The position numbers were made by a program, and so were the translations under genes. The notes under the pieces are model-generated. The model saw only the letters and a program-made list of their open reading frames with translations, ran no database searches and was not told where the DNA came from. 64,000 nucleotides of DNA, taken from positions 1-64,000 of the forward strand of contig JABTUZ010000001.1 of NCBI GenBank assembly GCA_015075105.1. Reading direction: 5' to 3'. The stretch comes from Leptospiraceae bacterium. Lineage in GTDB: Bacteria; Spirochaetota; Leptospiria; Leptospirales; Leptospiraceae. How positions within the stretch are numbered: position 1 is the first letter of the stretch; every line of letters begins with the position of its first letter. Below are positions 27,307 to 37,076 of the stretch, piece after piece.

Positions 27307-28497
27307 TTAGAGTAATTCTTTTACTGCTCTCACTACATCGTTTACATCTTCTTCGCTCATCCCTGCAAATAAAGGTATAGAGACAGTTCTGTCATACATA
27401 AGAGATGCGTTTGGGAAATGTTTTTTTTCAAAAGAATATTTTTTCTTGTAGTAGGGGTGTTCAAAGATTGGAATGAAATGCAAACTCGTTCCGATATTTC
27501 TTTCTTTTAATTCTTCTACAAAACTATCTCTACCTATTTTTGCTTTACTAGGGTCTAACTCCATTCTGAACAAATGCCAAGAGTGAATTCCGTTTGGATC
27601 ATCGAGCGGAAGTTTCACTCCTTCTAAATTTTGAAACTCTTTTATATAGGTTTCTGCTATATCTGTTCTTCTTCTCCAAAACCCGTGGGCTTCTCTAAGT
27701 TGTACAATACCGAGTGCCGCTGCTATGTCTGTAAGATTGTATTTAAAACCGGCATCTATAACTTCATAGTACCATCCGGGTCTGTTGTATGCGTCTCTAT
27801 TGATTCCGTGTAGTCTCATCACTCGAATTCGGTCTGCAAACTTAGAATGATCTGTAGTCACCATTCCACCTTCACCTGTGGTGATTCCTTTGGTTGCATA
27901 AAAACTAAATACGGTAAAATCTCCCCAAGAACCGATTTGTTTGTTTTTATGAACGCATGGAAAAGCGTGCGCAGCGTCTTCGATTACGTACAGAGAATAT
28001 TTTCTCGCAAGCTCTAGGATGGCTTCCATATTGCAAGCATGACCTGCAAGGTGAACAGGAATGACGGCTCTTACAGTCTTGTCGGACTTTTTGTGGGTCA
28101 GTACTTTTCCGTCAAAGATACATTCTCTGTCTATGAACTCCTGAATTGTTTCTACAGTCATTAGGTTATTTGTCGGGTCAACATCGGTTAGTAGAGGCTC
28201 TGCATTAAAATAACAAATTACCTCTGCTGAGGCTGTAAAAGTAACAGAGCTTGTAATCACTGCATCCTTTTCGGATAGACCGATTGCTTCTAACGCTAAA
28301 TGAAGTCCTGCCGTGGCAGAATTGACTGCAATAGAGTGGTTGGATCTTACGAAGTCAGAAAATTCCATTTCAAATTGTTTTACCTTTGGACCTGATGTAA
28401 CCCAGCCAGATCGAAGTACATTGGCTACTTCTTCAATAGCATCTTCAGAAATAGAAGGTAATGCAAAAGGTAAAAAAGTTTTTCTAACTGTTATCAT
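27307..28497 (-). CDS. DegT/DnrJ/EryC1/StrS-type sugar aminotransferase
   Basis: A PLP enzyme of about 396 residues that aminates keto-sugar nucleotides used for surface glycans. The start chosen is ATG 28497, preceded by GGGGAG. MITVRKTFLPFALPSISEDA, then SGWVTSGPKVKQFE is the typical N-terminus. The PLP lysine is in FSFYATKGITTGEGGM, and the cofactor-binding region includes VIEDAAHAFPC. Length is normal. GDP-perosamine or UDP-amino-sugar synthesis would be usual roles, but the sugar cannot be told. It is not in a glycan cluster here; nearby glycan genes (flippase, glycosyltransferase) are more than 10 kb away. Confidence 0.9.
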   Translation of the reverse strand: MITVRKTFLPFALPSISEDAIEEVANVLRSGWVTSGPKVKQFEMEFSDFVRSNHSIAVNSATAGLHLALEAIGLSEKDAVITSSVTFTASAEVICYFNAEPLLTDVDPTNNLMTVETIQEFIDRECIFDGKVLTHKKSDKTVRAVIPVHLAGHACNMEAILELARKYSLYVIEDAAHAFPCVHKNKQIGSWGDFTVFSFYATKGITTGEGGMVTTDHSKFADRIRVMRLHGINRDAYNRPGWYYEVIDAGFKYNLTDIAAALGIVQLREAHGFWRRRTDIAETYIKEFQNLEGVKLPLDDPNGIHSWHLFRMELDPSKAKIGRDSFVEELKERNIGTSLHFIPIFEHPYYKKKYSFEKKHFPNASLMYDRTVSIPLFAGMSEEDVNDVVRAVKELL

Positions 28498-28648
28498 GGA
28501 AAAATCTCCCCGAATTATGTCCAAATTCTATTTTAATTTTCGGTAGATTTTTTAAAATCTCCAACTAAAAAGAAATATTATTTTATTGCTTAAATTTCAG
28601 GTACGAAAGATTTAAGAAGAGATTAAAAAAATTGAAAAGATTTCCCTT

Positions 28649-29986
28649 GTGAATACAACTTTTGAAGAAATTCTACAACGAATCGGAATTATTGATAGAG
28701 ATGTCAGTGAGTTAAACCGTTTAAAAAGCCGTCTTCCGGCAGATAGACCTTATTCTCCTTCTCTGCAAATTTCTTTCGATAAGCAAATAAATGCACTCTT
28801 GACCGAAAGAATTTCTCTTATGGAGCTTGCGATTGCAAACCCTCCTGAGTGGCTATTTCCTGAATTACAAGAAGACGAAAACAAGATTGCTCAAAACCTA
28901 AGTCCTAAAATTTTTGTAGGTGATTTATCTGTCCGTCAACCCGCAGAGCAAGATGTTATCAATTTTCTTAGGGCGTTGCCTAAAACAGAAATCCATCTTC
29001 ATCTTGAGGCTTGTGTCAATAAATCCACACTAAAAGAAATGCTAAAGAAAAATAATATTTCTGTTTCAGAGGAAGAGTTTGATAAAAAATTTGTGTTCAA
29101 TGATCTTAACGGATTTATTCAATTATTTTTCTTTATTCAAAGTGCAGTCAAAAGCCCTGAAGATTTTTCTTATATGATATCGAGTCTTGCAGAATATTTA
29201 AGAGCAAACAATATTGTTTATGCAGAAGTATTTTTTGCTCCCTCTAAGTTTATTCAAAATGGCTTAGACTTTGATGAGATGATCGAATCTCTTGTTAAAA
29301 AAGTTCGTCAAATCAAGATGGAAGACGGTACAGAAATCAAGATACTCGTGGATGTTTCAAGATCTTTCGGAAATGCAAACGCAATGAGTAATTTGAATCG
29401 TGTGCTAAAGATTAAACACGAAGAAGTGATTGGAATTGGTCTCGGTGGACCTGAGCTTCTTGGCCCGGCTAAGGACTATGAGAGCGTATTTAAGATCGCA
29501 AGAGAATCCGGTCTCAGAACTGTAGCACATGCAGGGGAAGACGATGGGCCTTGGTCTATTTGGGATACGGTCAAATTACTGCAAGCAGAAAGAATCGGAC
29601 ACGGTACATCTGCTATTCAAGACCCGGAGCTTGTAAAATATTTAAAAGAGAAAAAAATTCCCGTTGAGATTTGTCTTACGAGTAATGTGTTTACCGGAAA
29701 ATACGTTCGTAAAGAGCAAAACCACCCTGTAAGGTACTATTACGACCAAGGATTGATTACATCTATCAATACCGATGACCCGGAAATATTCGGAGTGAAC
29801 CTAACGTATGAATATTTCAAGTTGTACAGATTTTTAGATTTCTCTTTGGAAGAAATTATTGATCTTCTAAAAAAAGGTGTAAATGCAACCTTTCACCCAA
29901 ACAAAGATGCTCTCTGGTCTTCAATGGAATCTAAAATACAAAATATAAAAAGACAATTCAACCTGACTACAAATGGAAAGGGTTGA
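28649..29986 (+). CDS. Adenosine deaminase family protein with N-terminal extension
   Basis: A 445-residue amidohydrolase starting with GTG. The metal-binding and catalytic motifs of the adenosine deaminase family are complete: LPKTEIHLHLEA (HxH), VAHAGEDDGP (third His), RIGHGTSA, and SINTDDPEIF (Asp pair). The deaminase domain starts near residue 108. The first 100 residues form a helical extension (residues such as LNRLKSRLPADRPYSP) absent from classical enzymes. The position usually occupied by Gly after HxHL is Glu (HLHLEA), so the true substrate may be a related compound (aminodeoxyfutalosine, N6-substituted adenosine, adenine) and not adenosine. Confidence 0.85.
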   Translation: MNTTFEEILQRIGIIDRDVSELNRLKSRLPADRPYSPSLQISFDKQINALLTERISLMELAIANPPEWLFPELQEDENKIAQNLSPKIFVGDLSVRQPAEQDVINFLRALPKTEIHLHLEACVNKSTLKEMLKKNNISVSEEEFDKKFVFNDLNGFIQLFFFIQSAVKSPEDFSYMISSLAEYLRANNIVYAEVFFAPSKFIQNGLDFDEMIESLVKKVRQIKMEDGTEIKILVDVSRSFGNANAMSNLNRVLKIKHEEVIGIGLGGPELLGPAKDYESVFKIARESGLRTVAHAGEDDGPWSIWDTVKLLQAERIGHGTSAIQDPELVKYLKEKKIPVEICLTSNVFTGKYVRKEQNHPVRYYYDQGLITSINTDDPEIFGVNLTYEYFKLYRFLDFSLEEIIDLLKKGVNATFHPNKDALWSSMESKIQNIKRQFNLTTNGKG

Positions 29987-30096
29987 CGTATGGAAATCTA
30001 TATTTTTGTCTAACAATAAAAAAAAATTGACAAGTTATCGAATTATTCAAAATACTGTTTTTTTTAACCTAAAAATGTTTTAGAAAGGAGACACCA

Positions 30097-30492
30097 GTGT
30101 TAATAGATGAATTTAAAAAAGATCATGTTGAACTCGTAAGCACTTTAAATAAGGTAAAAGAGCTTGGGATCACTACAAAAGAAGGCCAGGCAAGGCTATT
30201 AGCAGCAAAAGAAGGACTATTGGCTCACCTGAAAAAAGAAGATGCACAGCTTTACCCATTCTTAAAAAAAGAAGCAGAGAGCGATAGCGGACTAAAAAAT
30301 CTTTTAGATACCTTTGCAAAAGATATGGATAATATTTCTAAGTCAGCTCTTGACTTTTTTGCAAAGTATGCAAATGGAGGTTCAACCGTGGAATTTGCGA
30401 AGGATTTTGGAACTCTAACCGCATCTCTGTCAAAAAGAATTCGCCAAGAAGAGAACTTGCTTTATCCGGAATATACTAAAAGACACAAGTAA
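30097..30492 (+). CDS. Hemerythrin-like HHE domain protein
   Basis: A 131-residue four-helix protein starting with GTG after the site aaaggag. Iron ligands of the HHE type are visible: KKDHVELV (His10), AHLKKEDAQLYPFL (His and Glu of helix two) and RIRQEENLLYPEY (Glu of helix four). A di-iron centre that binds oxygen, nitric oxide or iron is expected in the cytoplasm. Single gene. An oxygen-sensing ODP gene lies 6 kb away, which may reflect shared adaptation to changing oxygen. Confidence 0.8.
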   Translation: MLIDEFKKDHVELVSTLNKVKELGITTKEGQARLLAAKEGLLAHLKKEDAQLYPFLKKEAESDSGLKNLLDTFAKDMDNISKSALDFFAKYANGGSTVEFAKDFGTLTASLSKRIRQEENLLYPEYTKRHK

Positions 30493-30610
30493 TTTTTTTA
30501 AAAAAAGCAACAGTAAAAGATCGCTTCAAAACAATTTTTATTAGCCTACACTTGAAAAGCTTCAAAATTTTCTGAGGTTTTCATAGTGTTGGTGAAAATT
30601 ATTTTAGCAG

Positions 30611-31504
30611 CTATTTTCTTATAGAGACACTTTTTTTGTTTAAGATGAATACCGCTAACACAGCAAGACTTCCCCCAAGGATTGTAGAAACTTTCAACTC
30701 TTCTCCCAAGAAAATGTTAGCACTTACAAGCGCAGTAAAAGGAACAATAAATATAAATGTACTGGCCCTCTTGGAACCAAGTTTTCCAGATGCAAAAAAA
30801 TATACTGTAGTCCCGAAAGTTGTGGAAATCACTGACAGGTAAAATATATTCCACCAGAAAATGGAATCAAAACTAAAAACTTTTTCTATTTTGTATGGAA
30901 TCGCCAGAAAAAAATCAATAAGTGTAGAAAAAAAATAAACGTAGAAGCTAAACACTATCGGATGAATTTTCTCCTTAGATTTTTGTCCGGTAATTGTCAG
31001 AAATGCCCAAGTTAAAGAAGCGAATAAAAAATACAAATTTCCTGATATAAAGATTTTTCTAAAATTTCCATCGTATAGTTCAAGCAATACAATTCCGCCA
31101 AATATCCCAATCCCAAGTCCAATACTTTCTTTGACTGAGAGCCAAGTTTTTTTTGCAATAGTTATCAGTAGAAAAGTCAATATAGGATTTAAAGTAGTTA
31201 CAAGTACTCCACCGGCTCCGGCAAGACCGGATTTTAATCCTTCAAAAAAGAATTGATTATAGATGAGATAGAATATGGCTCCCAAAGAAACATAGAGAAA
31301 AGATTGAAACGTTAGGCGAAACGACTCTTTAAATAATATGACTATAGGGAATAGAGAAAGAAATGTAGCAAGAAATCTCCAGAATATAATCACCTCCGGC
31401 TCTGCATAATTGGAAAGCACTTTCCCCGATGCCCAGCTTATTCCCCACGTTACCATTGCAGATACAAGCAATAGATTAAAGAAAATGGACTTTTGATGAC
31501 TCAC
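30611..31504 (-). CDS. EamA/RhaT family (DMT) transporter
   Basis: A 297-residue inner-membrane protein with ten hydrophobic segments in two EamA halves. The N-terminus NLLLVSAMVTWGISWASGKV and the end of half two, ASTFIFIVPFTALVSANIFL, are typical. Such carriers export amino acids or other metabolites; the substrate is unknown. It overlaps the DUF167 gene by 4 bases (ATGA) and is the last gene of the five-gene minus-strand operon that starts at 35078. Confidence 0.8.
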   Translation of the reverse strand: MSHQKSIFFNLLLVSAMVTWGISWASGKVLSNYAEPEVIIFWRFLATFLSLFPIVILFKESFRLTFQSFLYVSLGAIFYLIYNQFFFEGLKSGLAGAGGVLVTTLNPILTFLLITIAKKTWLSVKESIGLGIGIFGGIVLLELYDGNFRKIFISGNLYFLFASLTWAFLTITGQKSKEKIHPIVFSFYVYFFSTLIDFFLAIPYKIEKVFSFDSIFWWNIFYLSVISTTFGTTVYFFASGKLGSKRASTFIFIVPFTALVSANIFLGEELKVSTILGGSLAVLAVFILNKKSVSIRK

Positions 31505-31731
31505 AAGATTCCATCCTGTATAGAAAAGATTTTTACTTTAGATTTTTCTCCTCGAATCAATTGAATTTTTGATTTTGAGATTTTTAATTTTTCAGAGATA
31601 GCTTGTATTACTGCCTTATTTGCCTTGCCTTCGATTGCTCTTTCACGAACTTTGACAGTCCATTTAGAGTTCTCTATCACTACAATTCCGGGAGACTTAG
31701 AATTTGGTTTTACGATCACTTCTAAATTCAT
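31501..31731 (-). CDS. DUF167 (YggU) family protein
   Basis: A 76-residue protein with the compact DUF167 fold signature: LEVIVKPNSKSPGI, KVRERAIEGKANKAVIQAIS and SKIQLIRGEKSKVKIFSI. Function unknown, widely conserved and often next to envelope or cell-division genes. It overlaps murJ and the EamA gene by 4 bases on each side. Confidence 0.88.
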   Translation of the reverse strand: MNLEVIVKPNSKSPGIVVIENSKWTVKVRERAIEGKANKAVIQAISEKLKISKSKIQLIRGEKSKVKIFSIQDGIL

Positions 31732-33341
31732 TTTTTTTTGAACTTATTCAGAAATTGAAATTTTTCGATTAAAATTTTTACTTCAGAAGAATTGAATATT
31801 TTTGCAAAGTAGAGATATATTATCATCGCAGGAAATATTCCTATTGCAAGAACAAGCCTTGAAGAGTTAGAATATGAAAAATCGTTCAATTGAAAAAAAT
31901 GAATAAGCTCAGTTGAAGATATAGATTGAACGTAATACAACCAAATCGACATCGGAAGAATCGGGATGATATGAAAACCTAGGTTTCTTATAATTGTATT
32001 TCTTGAAATTATTATATTGTGTTTTTTTAAATTATGAAAAAGTAAAATAAATGTAATTGCAGAAGAAGAAGCCGACGCAAGCGCAAGGCCCGCGTGTTTG
32101 AAATAGTTCATTAGGATTAGATTTAAAATAATATTGATTGTAAATGAGATCGAATTTACTTTTAAAGGTGTTTTTGTGTCTTGAAAAGCGTAATAGGAAG
32201 AAGTGAGAATTTTATTCATGCTAAAAAATGGAACTGCTAAAGAATAGAAAATCAATGGGGCAAGGGTAGTCTCTGTAGAAATATGATTCCATTTTCCTCC
32301 AAAATAAATCGAATCAATAATTATCTTCCCAAGCAGAACCAAGCCTACCGAAGACGGCAAAGTCAAGAATAGGCAGAAACTTAGAGATTTTTCAATTTCT
32401 TTAGGCACTTCCTTTAATTGATTATTTTTTAAGGAAGAGAGAAGAGAAGGCAGGGTAGTAGTCGCAAGTGCAACTCCTACGATTCCAGTCGGAAATTGGA
32501 TTAGCCTTTGAGAATAATCTAAGCTCACCACAGCCCCTAGTCCCGGGTTTTGATTTTGAATATAATTAGCAAGAAATATATCAACAAGTAAACTGATTTG
32601 ATAAAATCCTCCACCAATTACCGCAGGAAGCATGAGTTTAAAAATTTTACCAATTGCCGGATGACGTATATTCCAGTGAAATTTAGGAAAATACCCTAAT
32701 CTTTTTACGTAGTACATCTGTAAGAGCAATTGTAAAATCCCACCACATACGATTCCGTAAGAAAGAATTTTGACTCTTGACAAAATGCTTTCCCAAAAAG
32801 GAAAGATAGCGATGAATACAAACAAGTAACTGAGATTAAGTACGATAGGCGACATAGATGGGATGAAAAACTTATTCTTAGAGTTTGAAATTGCCATAAA
32901 AATTGAAGAAAGACTCGCCGTCATAATTAAAAAAAATAAAATCACTGAAAGTGTAATCACAAGGTCAGAATATTCTACAGACCCTCCTACAAGAGTAGGC
33001 AAAAAAAATGGTGCAAGAAAAATAAACACTGCAACAAATCCCCAAAGCAATACAAATAGAAAAGAAATTACTGCACCGGACATTAACTTCTCTTCTTCTT
33101 CGCTAACTTTACTCGCATCAGAATATAGTGGCATAAAAGATTGAGATAGAGTTCCTTCTGCCAGAAGATTCCTAAACATATTTGGAAAGCGATAGGCGAC
33201 ACTGAAGGCAGATGCGATCCATCCTGTGCCAAAACTAACCGCCATATAGTGATCTCTAAGTAAACCTAAAACTCTGGATAGGAATGTGTAAAAGGAAAGC
33301 GCTATACTTTTAGAAGCACTGTTTTCATTGTCTTTTTTCAA
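31728..33341 (-). CDS. murJ: Lipid II flippase MurJ (MviN)
   Basis: A 537-residue membrane protein with 14 hydrophobic segments. It flips lipid II for peptidoglycan synthesis. Family marks are SFYTFLSRVLGLLRDHYMAV near the start, SAFSVAYRFPNMFRNLLAEG with TLSQSFMPLY after it, and YSQRLIQFPTGIVGVALATT in the middle. The positively charged residues expected in helix one are there (Arg in SRVLGLLRD). It lies in an operon downstream of a membrane sensor and a STAS protein; the spacer to the STAS gene is one base. This unusual setting suggests coupled control of envelope synthesis. Confidence 0.93.
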   Translation of the reverse strand: MKKDNENSASKSIALSFYTFLSRVLGLLRDHYMAVSFGTGWIASAFSVAYRFPNMFRNLLAEGTLSQSFMPLYSDASKVSEEEEKLMSGAVISFLFVLLWGFVAVFIFLAPFFLPTLVGGSVEYSDLVITLSVILFFLIMTASLSSIFMAISNSKNKFFIPSMSPIVLNLSYLFVFIAIFPFWESILSRVKILSYGIVCGGILQLLLQMYYVKRLGYFPKFHWNIRHPAIGKIFKLMLPAVIGGGFYQISLLVDIFLANYIQNQNPGLGAVVSLDYSQRLIQFPTGIVGVALATTTLPSLLSSLKNNQLKEVPKEIEKSLSFCLFLTLPSSVGLVLLGKIIIDSIYFGGKWNHISTETTLAPLIFYSLAVPFFSMNKILTSSYYAFQDTKTPLKVNSISFTINIILNLILMNYFKHAGLALASASSSAITFILLFHNLKKHNIIISRNTIIRNLGFHIIPILPMSIWLYYVQSISSTELIHFFQLNDFSYSNSSRLVLAIGIFPAMIIYLYFAKIFNSSEVKILIEKFQFLNKFKKK

Positions 33342-33342
33342 A

Positions 33343-34095
33343 TTAGATCATCTTTTCTAAATAACTAATTGCACCGGTTTGCCTGACATTAAAAATAGAC
33401 TCACAAGATGGGCATTGGTGTTTCCCTTGTTTTGTGACTCGAATATTTTTTCCACAAGACTCGCAGTGAAAAATCAATTCTTTAAATTCTGGTTCTAATC
33501 GAGTAAGTTCTGATTTTTTATGATCATTTGGAATGATCGGAATTTCTGCTCTTGTGTCTGAAGTTTTTATCCAATCTGTGGGATTTAATTTTATTGAATC
33601 CGATGTGGTAGTTTTTTCAACTATAGGCTCTGCAAAGTTTTCCGGGTCTTTACTTTCTTCAGAAAAATTGTGAAATGAAAACTCAATACTTTTGTATTTT
33701 CCAAATTCCGGCTCCATGTCTTTGGGTTTTGATTCAGGGAGATAAAGATTTTGCAATACCTTCTCAGCTATAAAATTATCTTCCGCTATGAGAAATTTTT
33801 TATCAAATCCGAATAAAGAAAAAAGAGAACGCATTTCGCTGTTGAGTTGGCTGTAGATTAAAGCAGATTTTTTTTCAGTAAGCTCTTTATTCAACCGAAT
33901 AATTGTAGAGATGCCTGAAGAAGTGATATACGATAACGATTTGCAATCAATAATAAATCTGTGTATCCCGGTTTTTATTTTCTCATGGACAAAGGAAATA
34001 AAGCTGTCGGACGTAGTAGAATCCAATACTCCTTTCAGTTCAATTTGAAAGATTTTTTCTTTTCCTGTAATTTCTTTGGTTCTGAGATTTAGCAT
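33343..34095 (-). CDS. STAS-domain protein with C-terminal zinc ribbon
   Basis: A 250-residue protein. Residues 1-110 are a STAS (anti-sigma-factor antagonist) domain. The phospho-acceptor region is FIIDCKSLSYITSSGISTII, with Ser of SSGIS at the usual site. A flexible acidic middle follows, and residues 210-240 form a zinc ribbon (CESCGKNIRVTKQGKHQCPS, then C), so the pair CxxC...CxxC is complete. STAS proteins bind an anti-sigma kinase and release it when phosphorylated. The zinc ribbon could bind nucleic acid or protein. It is coupled by TAATG to the membrane sensor before it. Confidence 0.78.
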   Translation of the reverse strand: MLNLRTKEITGKEKIFQIELKGVLDSTTSDSFISFVHEKIKTGIHRFIIDCKSLSYITSSGISTIIRLNKELTEKKSALIYSQLNSEMRSLFSLFGFDKKFLIAEDNFIAEKVLQNLYLPESKPKDMEPEFGKYKSIEFSFHNFSEESKDPENFAEPIVEKTTTSDSIKLNPTDWIKTSDTRAEIPIIPNDHKKSELTRLEPEFKELIFHCESCGKNIRVTKQGKHQCPSCESIFNVRQTGAISYLEKMI

Positions 34096-35078
34096 TAATC
34101 TAAGTAAATTGCATCCAATACTACCGGTGAAGATGCTTTGGGTTGAACAATCGGCTCTGGGAGTTTTTCAATTTTACTTTCATTTAGTTGTGTTATGGTG
34201 GAGGGTTTCAACTCCATTTTTTTTATTTCAGGTTTATTTTCTATTTTGGGTTCTTTTGGAATAGGGATTTGTATTTTTTTTAAAACTGGTGGAGAGGAAT
34301 TTATAGGATATACTTTTTTAGTTGTTTCGAGTATTCCTTGTTTTTTATTGAAAAATGAAAAAATCATATAAACTAAATTCAAGAAAAAACAAGCTCCAAA
34401 TGCAATAATAGAGTAATTCACTAACATCCAATAGAATAGTTCTCTTTGTTTATCAAGAAAAAAATGAAAATTTCCTCTATCATAAATTAAATGGATACTC
34501 GCTACGGTTTCTAATTTTTTTAAATGATATACAGGACTTGAAACGGTAACAGTTTGAATTTTAATTTCTGGAAATAGCTTTAGAAGAATCTCTCCAAATT
34601 TTGTGCCGTCTCCGTTGTACTGCTCTCCATAGTCTTGAGGAATCGGAAACTGCCCCTTTCTCATTCTAAGAGCACGCATGAAGAATGGTTTATTGTATTT
34701 TTCTAGAATGGGCCTTGATTTTAAAGGAATAGATATTTCTTCTTTATCTGAATGAGCGATTACTTTACCACTGTCTGATAGAATAAAAATTTCTTTGACT
34801 CCAAATTTATCCAAATCTTTCTCGGCTTGTTTTTTGATTCTACCAAAATCAGTGGACAATTCAAGTAGTCCTTCAGGAGTCATTCTTACCTCTGCGGCTT
34901 TTGCCAAGGAAAACAAAATATCCCGTGCCTTGTTGTCTGAGGTAATTTTTAGCAGGTTTAGAGACAATCTAGAGGACTCATAGAAAGACCATGCTACTGC
35001 GGATATGGCAACCCCCTCACACAATACCAAAAGTAATAGAAAATATAGAATCGAGCGAAAAATCATTTTTCCCTTCAT
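34095..35078 (-). CDS. Membrane sensor-like protein with periplasmic domain and proline-rich tail
   Basis: A 327-residue protein. A membrane helix (SILYFLLLLVLCEGVAISAV, about 8-28) is followed by a periplasmic domain of about 190 residues. That domain contains VKEIFILSDSGKVIAHSDKE, as in dCache/PAS-like extracellular sensors. A second membrane helix (about 215-240) and a cytoplasmic Pro/Lys-rich tail (IPIPKEPKIENKPEI, then LPEPIVQPKA) follow. It has no kinase, HAMP or output domain, so it may pass signals by binding partners, probably the STAS protein translated from the next overlapping gene. First gene of the operon. Confidence 0.6.
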   Translation of the reverse strand: MKGKMIFRSILYFLLLLVLCEGVAISAVAWSFYESSRLSLNLLKITSDNKARDILFSLAKAAEVRMTPEGLLELSTDFGRIKKQAEKDLDKFGVKEIFILSDSGKVIAHSDKEEISIPLKSRPILEKYNKPFFMRALRMRKGQFPIPQDYGEQYNGDGTKFGEILLKLFPEIKIQTVTVSSPVYHLKKLETVASIHLIYDRGNFHFFLDKQRELFYWMLVNYSIIAFGACFFLNLVYMIFSFFNKKQGILETTKKVYPINSSPPVLKKIQIPIPKEPKIENKPEIKKMELKPSTITQLNESKIEKLPEPIVQPKASSPVVLDAIYLD

Positions 35079-35266
35079 TATATTTTCGGATACAAAAGGT
35101 GGAATTTTGAAAAATAAAATTCAATTAACCAACTTTTTCTATGAAGATTAATCATAGTGACATAATCTTTAAGAGAATGATTTGGCTAAAAAGTAAATAT
35201 TAGTCTAATATTTGTTTTATTCCAAAACAGACTCTATTTTGAGAAATTTATCTAAAGTATGCAGCG

Positions 35267-36202
35267 CTAGGTTTCAGATAATTTTAATAGATTGGAATTT
35301 AGGTTTTCAATTGAATGAAAGGAAGATAGTACACTCTGTTTTAAATTATCCGATGCGTGAGAAATATTTGTAACAGTTGCACTTTGTTCTTCCAAAGCTG
35401 CAGCAATGTCTTGCATGCACTCTTGAGCCTTAGACAGCTCCTCTTTGGAATGAGAGGCTTTACCTCCAATAACTTCGTTTTTGTTTACAACGGATGAAAA
35501 AGATTTTTCTAAGTTGGAGTTATTTTGTTTTAATCCACCTAAAGATTCTTGTAGTTTCTGAATCCAAATAGAGATTTCTTTTGTAGCAGACATGGTTTTT
35601 TGAGACAATTGCCCAACCTCGTCGGCAACTACAGAAAATCCTCTGCCGGCTTCTCCAGCTCTTGCAGCTTCTATACTTGCATTCAATGATAATAGATTTG
35701 TTCTTGTATTGATCTCTTTAATTAAAGTGGTGACTTTAGTGATATTTTGAACAGAACTTTCTAACAATGAAAAACTGCTGCGGATATTTTCTAATTCTCG
35801 AAAGCTGGTGGTGATAGATTTTTTTTGTTCGTTCAGTTCTTCGTATAGATCAATGAATATACCAATAGCATCTTCTAAAATAGAATTTACTCGAATGCTT
35901 GATTCTGAAATATTCTCTCCTGCGAGTTTCATCTCTCTCATTGCAAGGTTAAGCTCGTCATTTGAGATATTGATTTCTTTGAAATTATCGCGAGTCTTTT
36001 CAGAAATTTTTTCTACAATTCCAGAGACTATAATTTGACGAAGTAAACTATCTCTGACATTACTTAGAATAGATTGATAATTATTTTCAATAGATATCGG
36101 ATTGTGGTATTGGGTTATTTTTGGGACATTGGAATTATTATCAATCCCCTTTCCATTATTTTTTTTCAGCCAAGAGAAATTCAAAATAAATCCACTCCAC
36201 AT
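35267..36202 (-). CDS. Soluble methyl-accepting chemotaxis-like protein
   Basis: A protein of about 311 residues from ATG 36202. It has no membrane segment. The C-terminal half is the MCP signalling domain. The hairpin tip is [20 protein letters not shown], then [20 protein letters not shown], so the CheA/CheW contact region is complete. The C-terminus [19 protein letters not shown] is a typical adaptation-region helix. The N-terminal 90 residues are helical with no known sensor domain. The gene overlaps the ODP gene by about 22 bases. A start at 36313 would overlap it by 133 bases and add a non-MCP peptide, so the later ATG is chosen. It probably signals for ODP. Confidence 0.8.
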   Translation of the reverse strand: MWSGFILNFSWLKKNNGKGIDNNSNVPKITQYHNPISIENNYQSILSNVRDSLLRQIIVSGIVEKISEKTRDNFKEINISNDELNLAMREMKLAGENISESSIRVNSILEDAIGIFIDLYEELNEQKKSITTSFRELENIRSSFSLLESSVQNITKVTTLIKEINTRTNLLSLNASIEAARAGEAGRGFSVVADEVGQLSQKTMSATKEISIWIQKLQESLGGLKQNNSNLEKSFSSVVNKNEVIGGKASHSKEELSKAQECMQDIAAALEEQSATVTNISHASDNLKQSVLSSFHSIENLNSNLLKLSET

Positions 36203-36966
36203 TGTAATTTTGAAAACCAATCTAAAAATGCCGGAATATCTTGCCTGAAAAATATTGCTCCGTGTTGAGGGACAATTGCTTCTATATCCATACCTTTTAG
36301 TCTGTCTGTCCATTTCTTGCAGGCTTTGTTAGAGGCCATAAATCTTTGATGAAATACGGTCATTAACTTTACGTGCTCTTGAAAGTTTTCCACTGCCACA
36401 TAACGTTCTCCAGGAGGAAAGAGAGCTGCACCGATATCCCCTGAAAATAAAATTTTTGATCTGGAGTCATAAAGTGTGTAATTAGAAATTGAATGCAAAA
36501 AATGAGCCGGGACAAATTCTATATAGTCTTTGTCGTCTAAATAAACCTTAGAGCCTTCGTCAGGAATCGAAACTATGCGAGAAGTATCTTTTAACCCAAA
36601 GTGAGGCAGAAACTGCGCCCAATACGCCCCAATATAAAACTTTGACTGTGACACGTTCTCCCAAAGAGCGATTCCACTGCTTACATCAGGGTCCTGATGG
36701 CTATAAAAAAGAATATCGAGGTCGCTAATATTTATATGCTTGCATAGATTCGATACTATTTGAGGAAATACAGTAATCCCTCCTGCATCAATTAGAACAC
36801 CCTTGCCTTTGTGAACAATGAGATACTGATTGACATGAACCATTCCTTCTGTTTCATGTTTCTCCATACCGAGCCAAATAAATTTATGATCAGAGTCTGA
36901 ATAAATTACTGATCCGGCAAATCTATCCGAGTCTTGATTTAGCTCTTGTATTTTAGAAAATTCCAT
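36181..36966 (-). CDS. ODP-type di-iron metallo-beta-lactamase-fold protein (oxygen sensor candidate)
   Basis: A 261-residue protein with the fold of the di-iron domain of flavodiiron proteins but without the flavodoxin domain. Ligands seen: H90, D92 and D94 in SHQDPD (in place of H-x-E-x-D), H158 in AHFLHS, D177 in FSGDIGAA and H235 in PQHGAIF. Stand-alone proteins of this type (ODP) are known from treponemes as oxygen/iron sensors for chemotaxis. The overlapping soluble chemoreceptor gene fits that role very well. Cytoplasmic. An alternative is an NO- or O2-reducing enzyme working with a separate flavodoxin. Confidence 0.8.
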   Translation of the reverse strand: MEFSKIQELNQDSDRFAGSVIYSDSDHKFIWLGMEKHETEGMVHVNQYLIVHKGKGVLIDAGGITVFPQIVSNLCKHINISDLDILFYSHQDPDVSSGIALWENVSQSKFYIGAYWAQFLPHFGLKDTSRIVSIPDEGSKVYLDDKDYIEFVPAHFLHSISNYTLYDSRSKILFSGDIGAALFPPGERYVAVENFQEHVKLMTVFHQRFMASNKACKKWTDRLKGMDIEAIVPQHGAIFFRQDIPAFLDWFSKLQCGVDLF

Positions 36967-37076
36967 ATTGATTATTCCGATTTTTCATATTAGAAAAGTG
37001 AGTGTGGTTTGAAAAACTAGCCAAGTAGAAAAAAGTTTCCAACTCTGTAAAACTACAGAGTTGGAATTTTTTGCTT

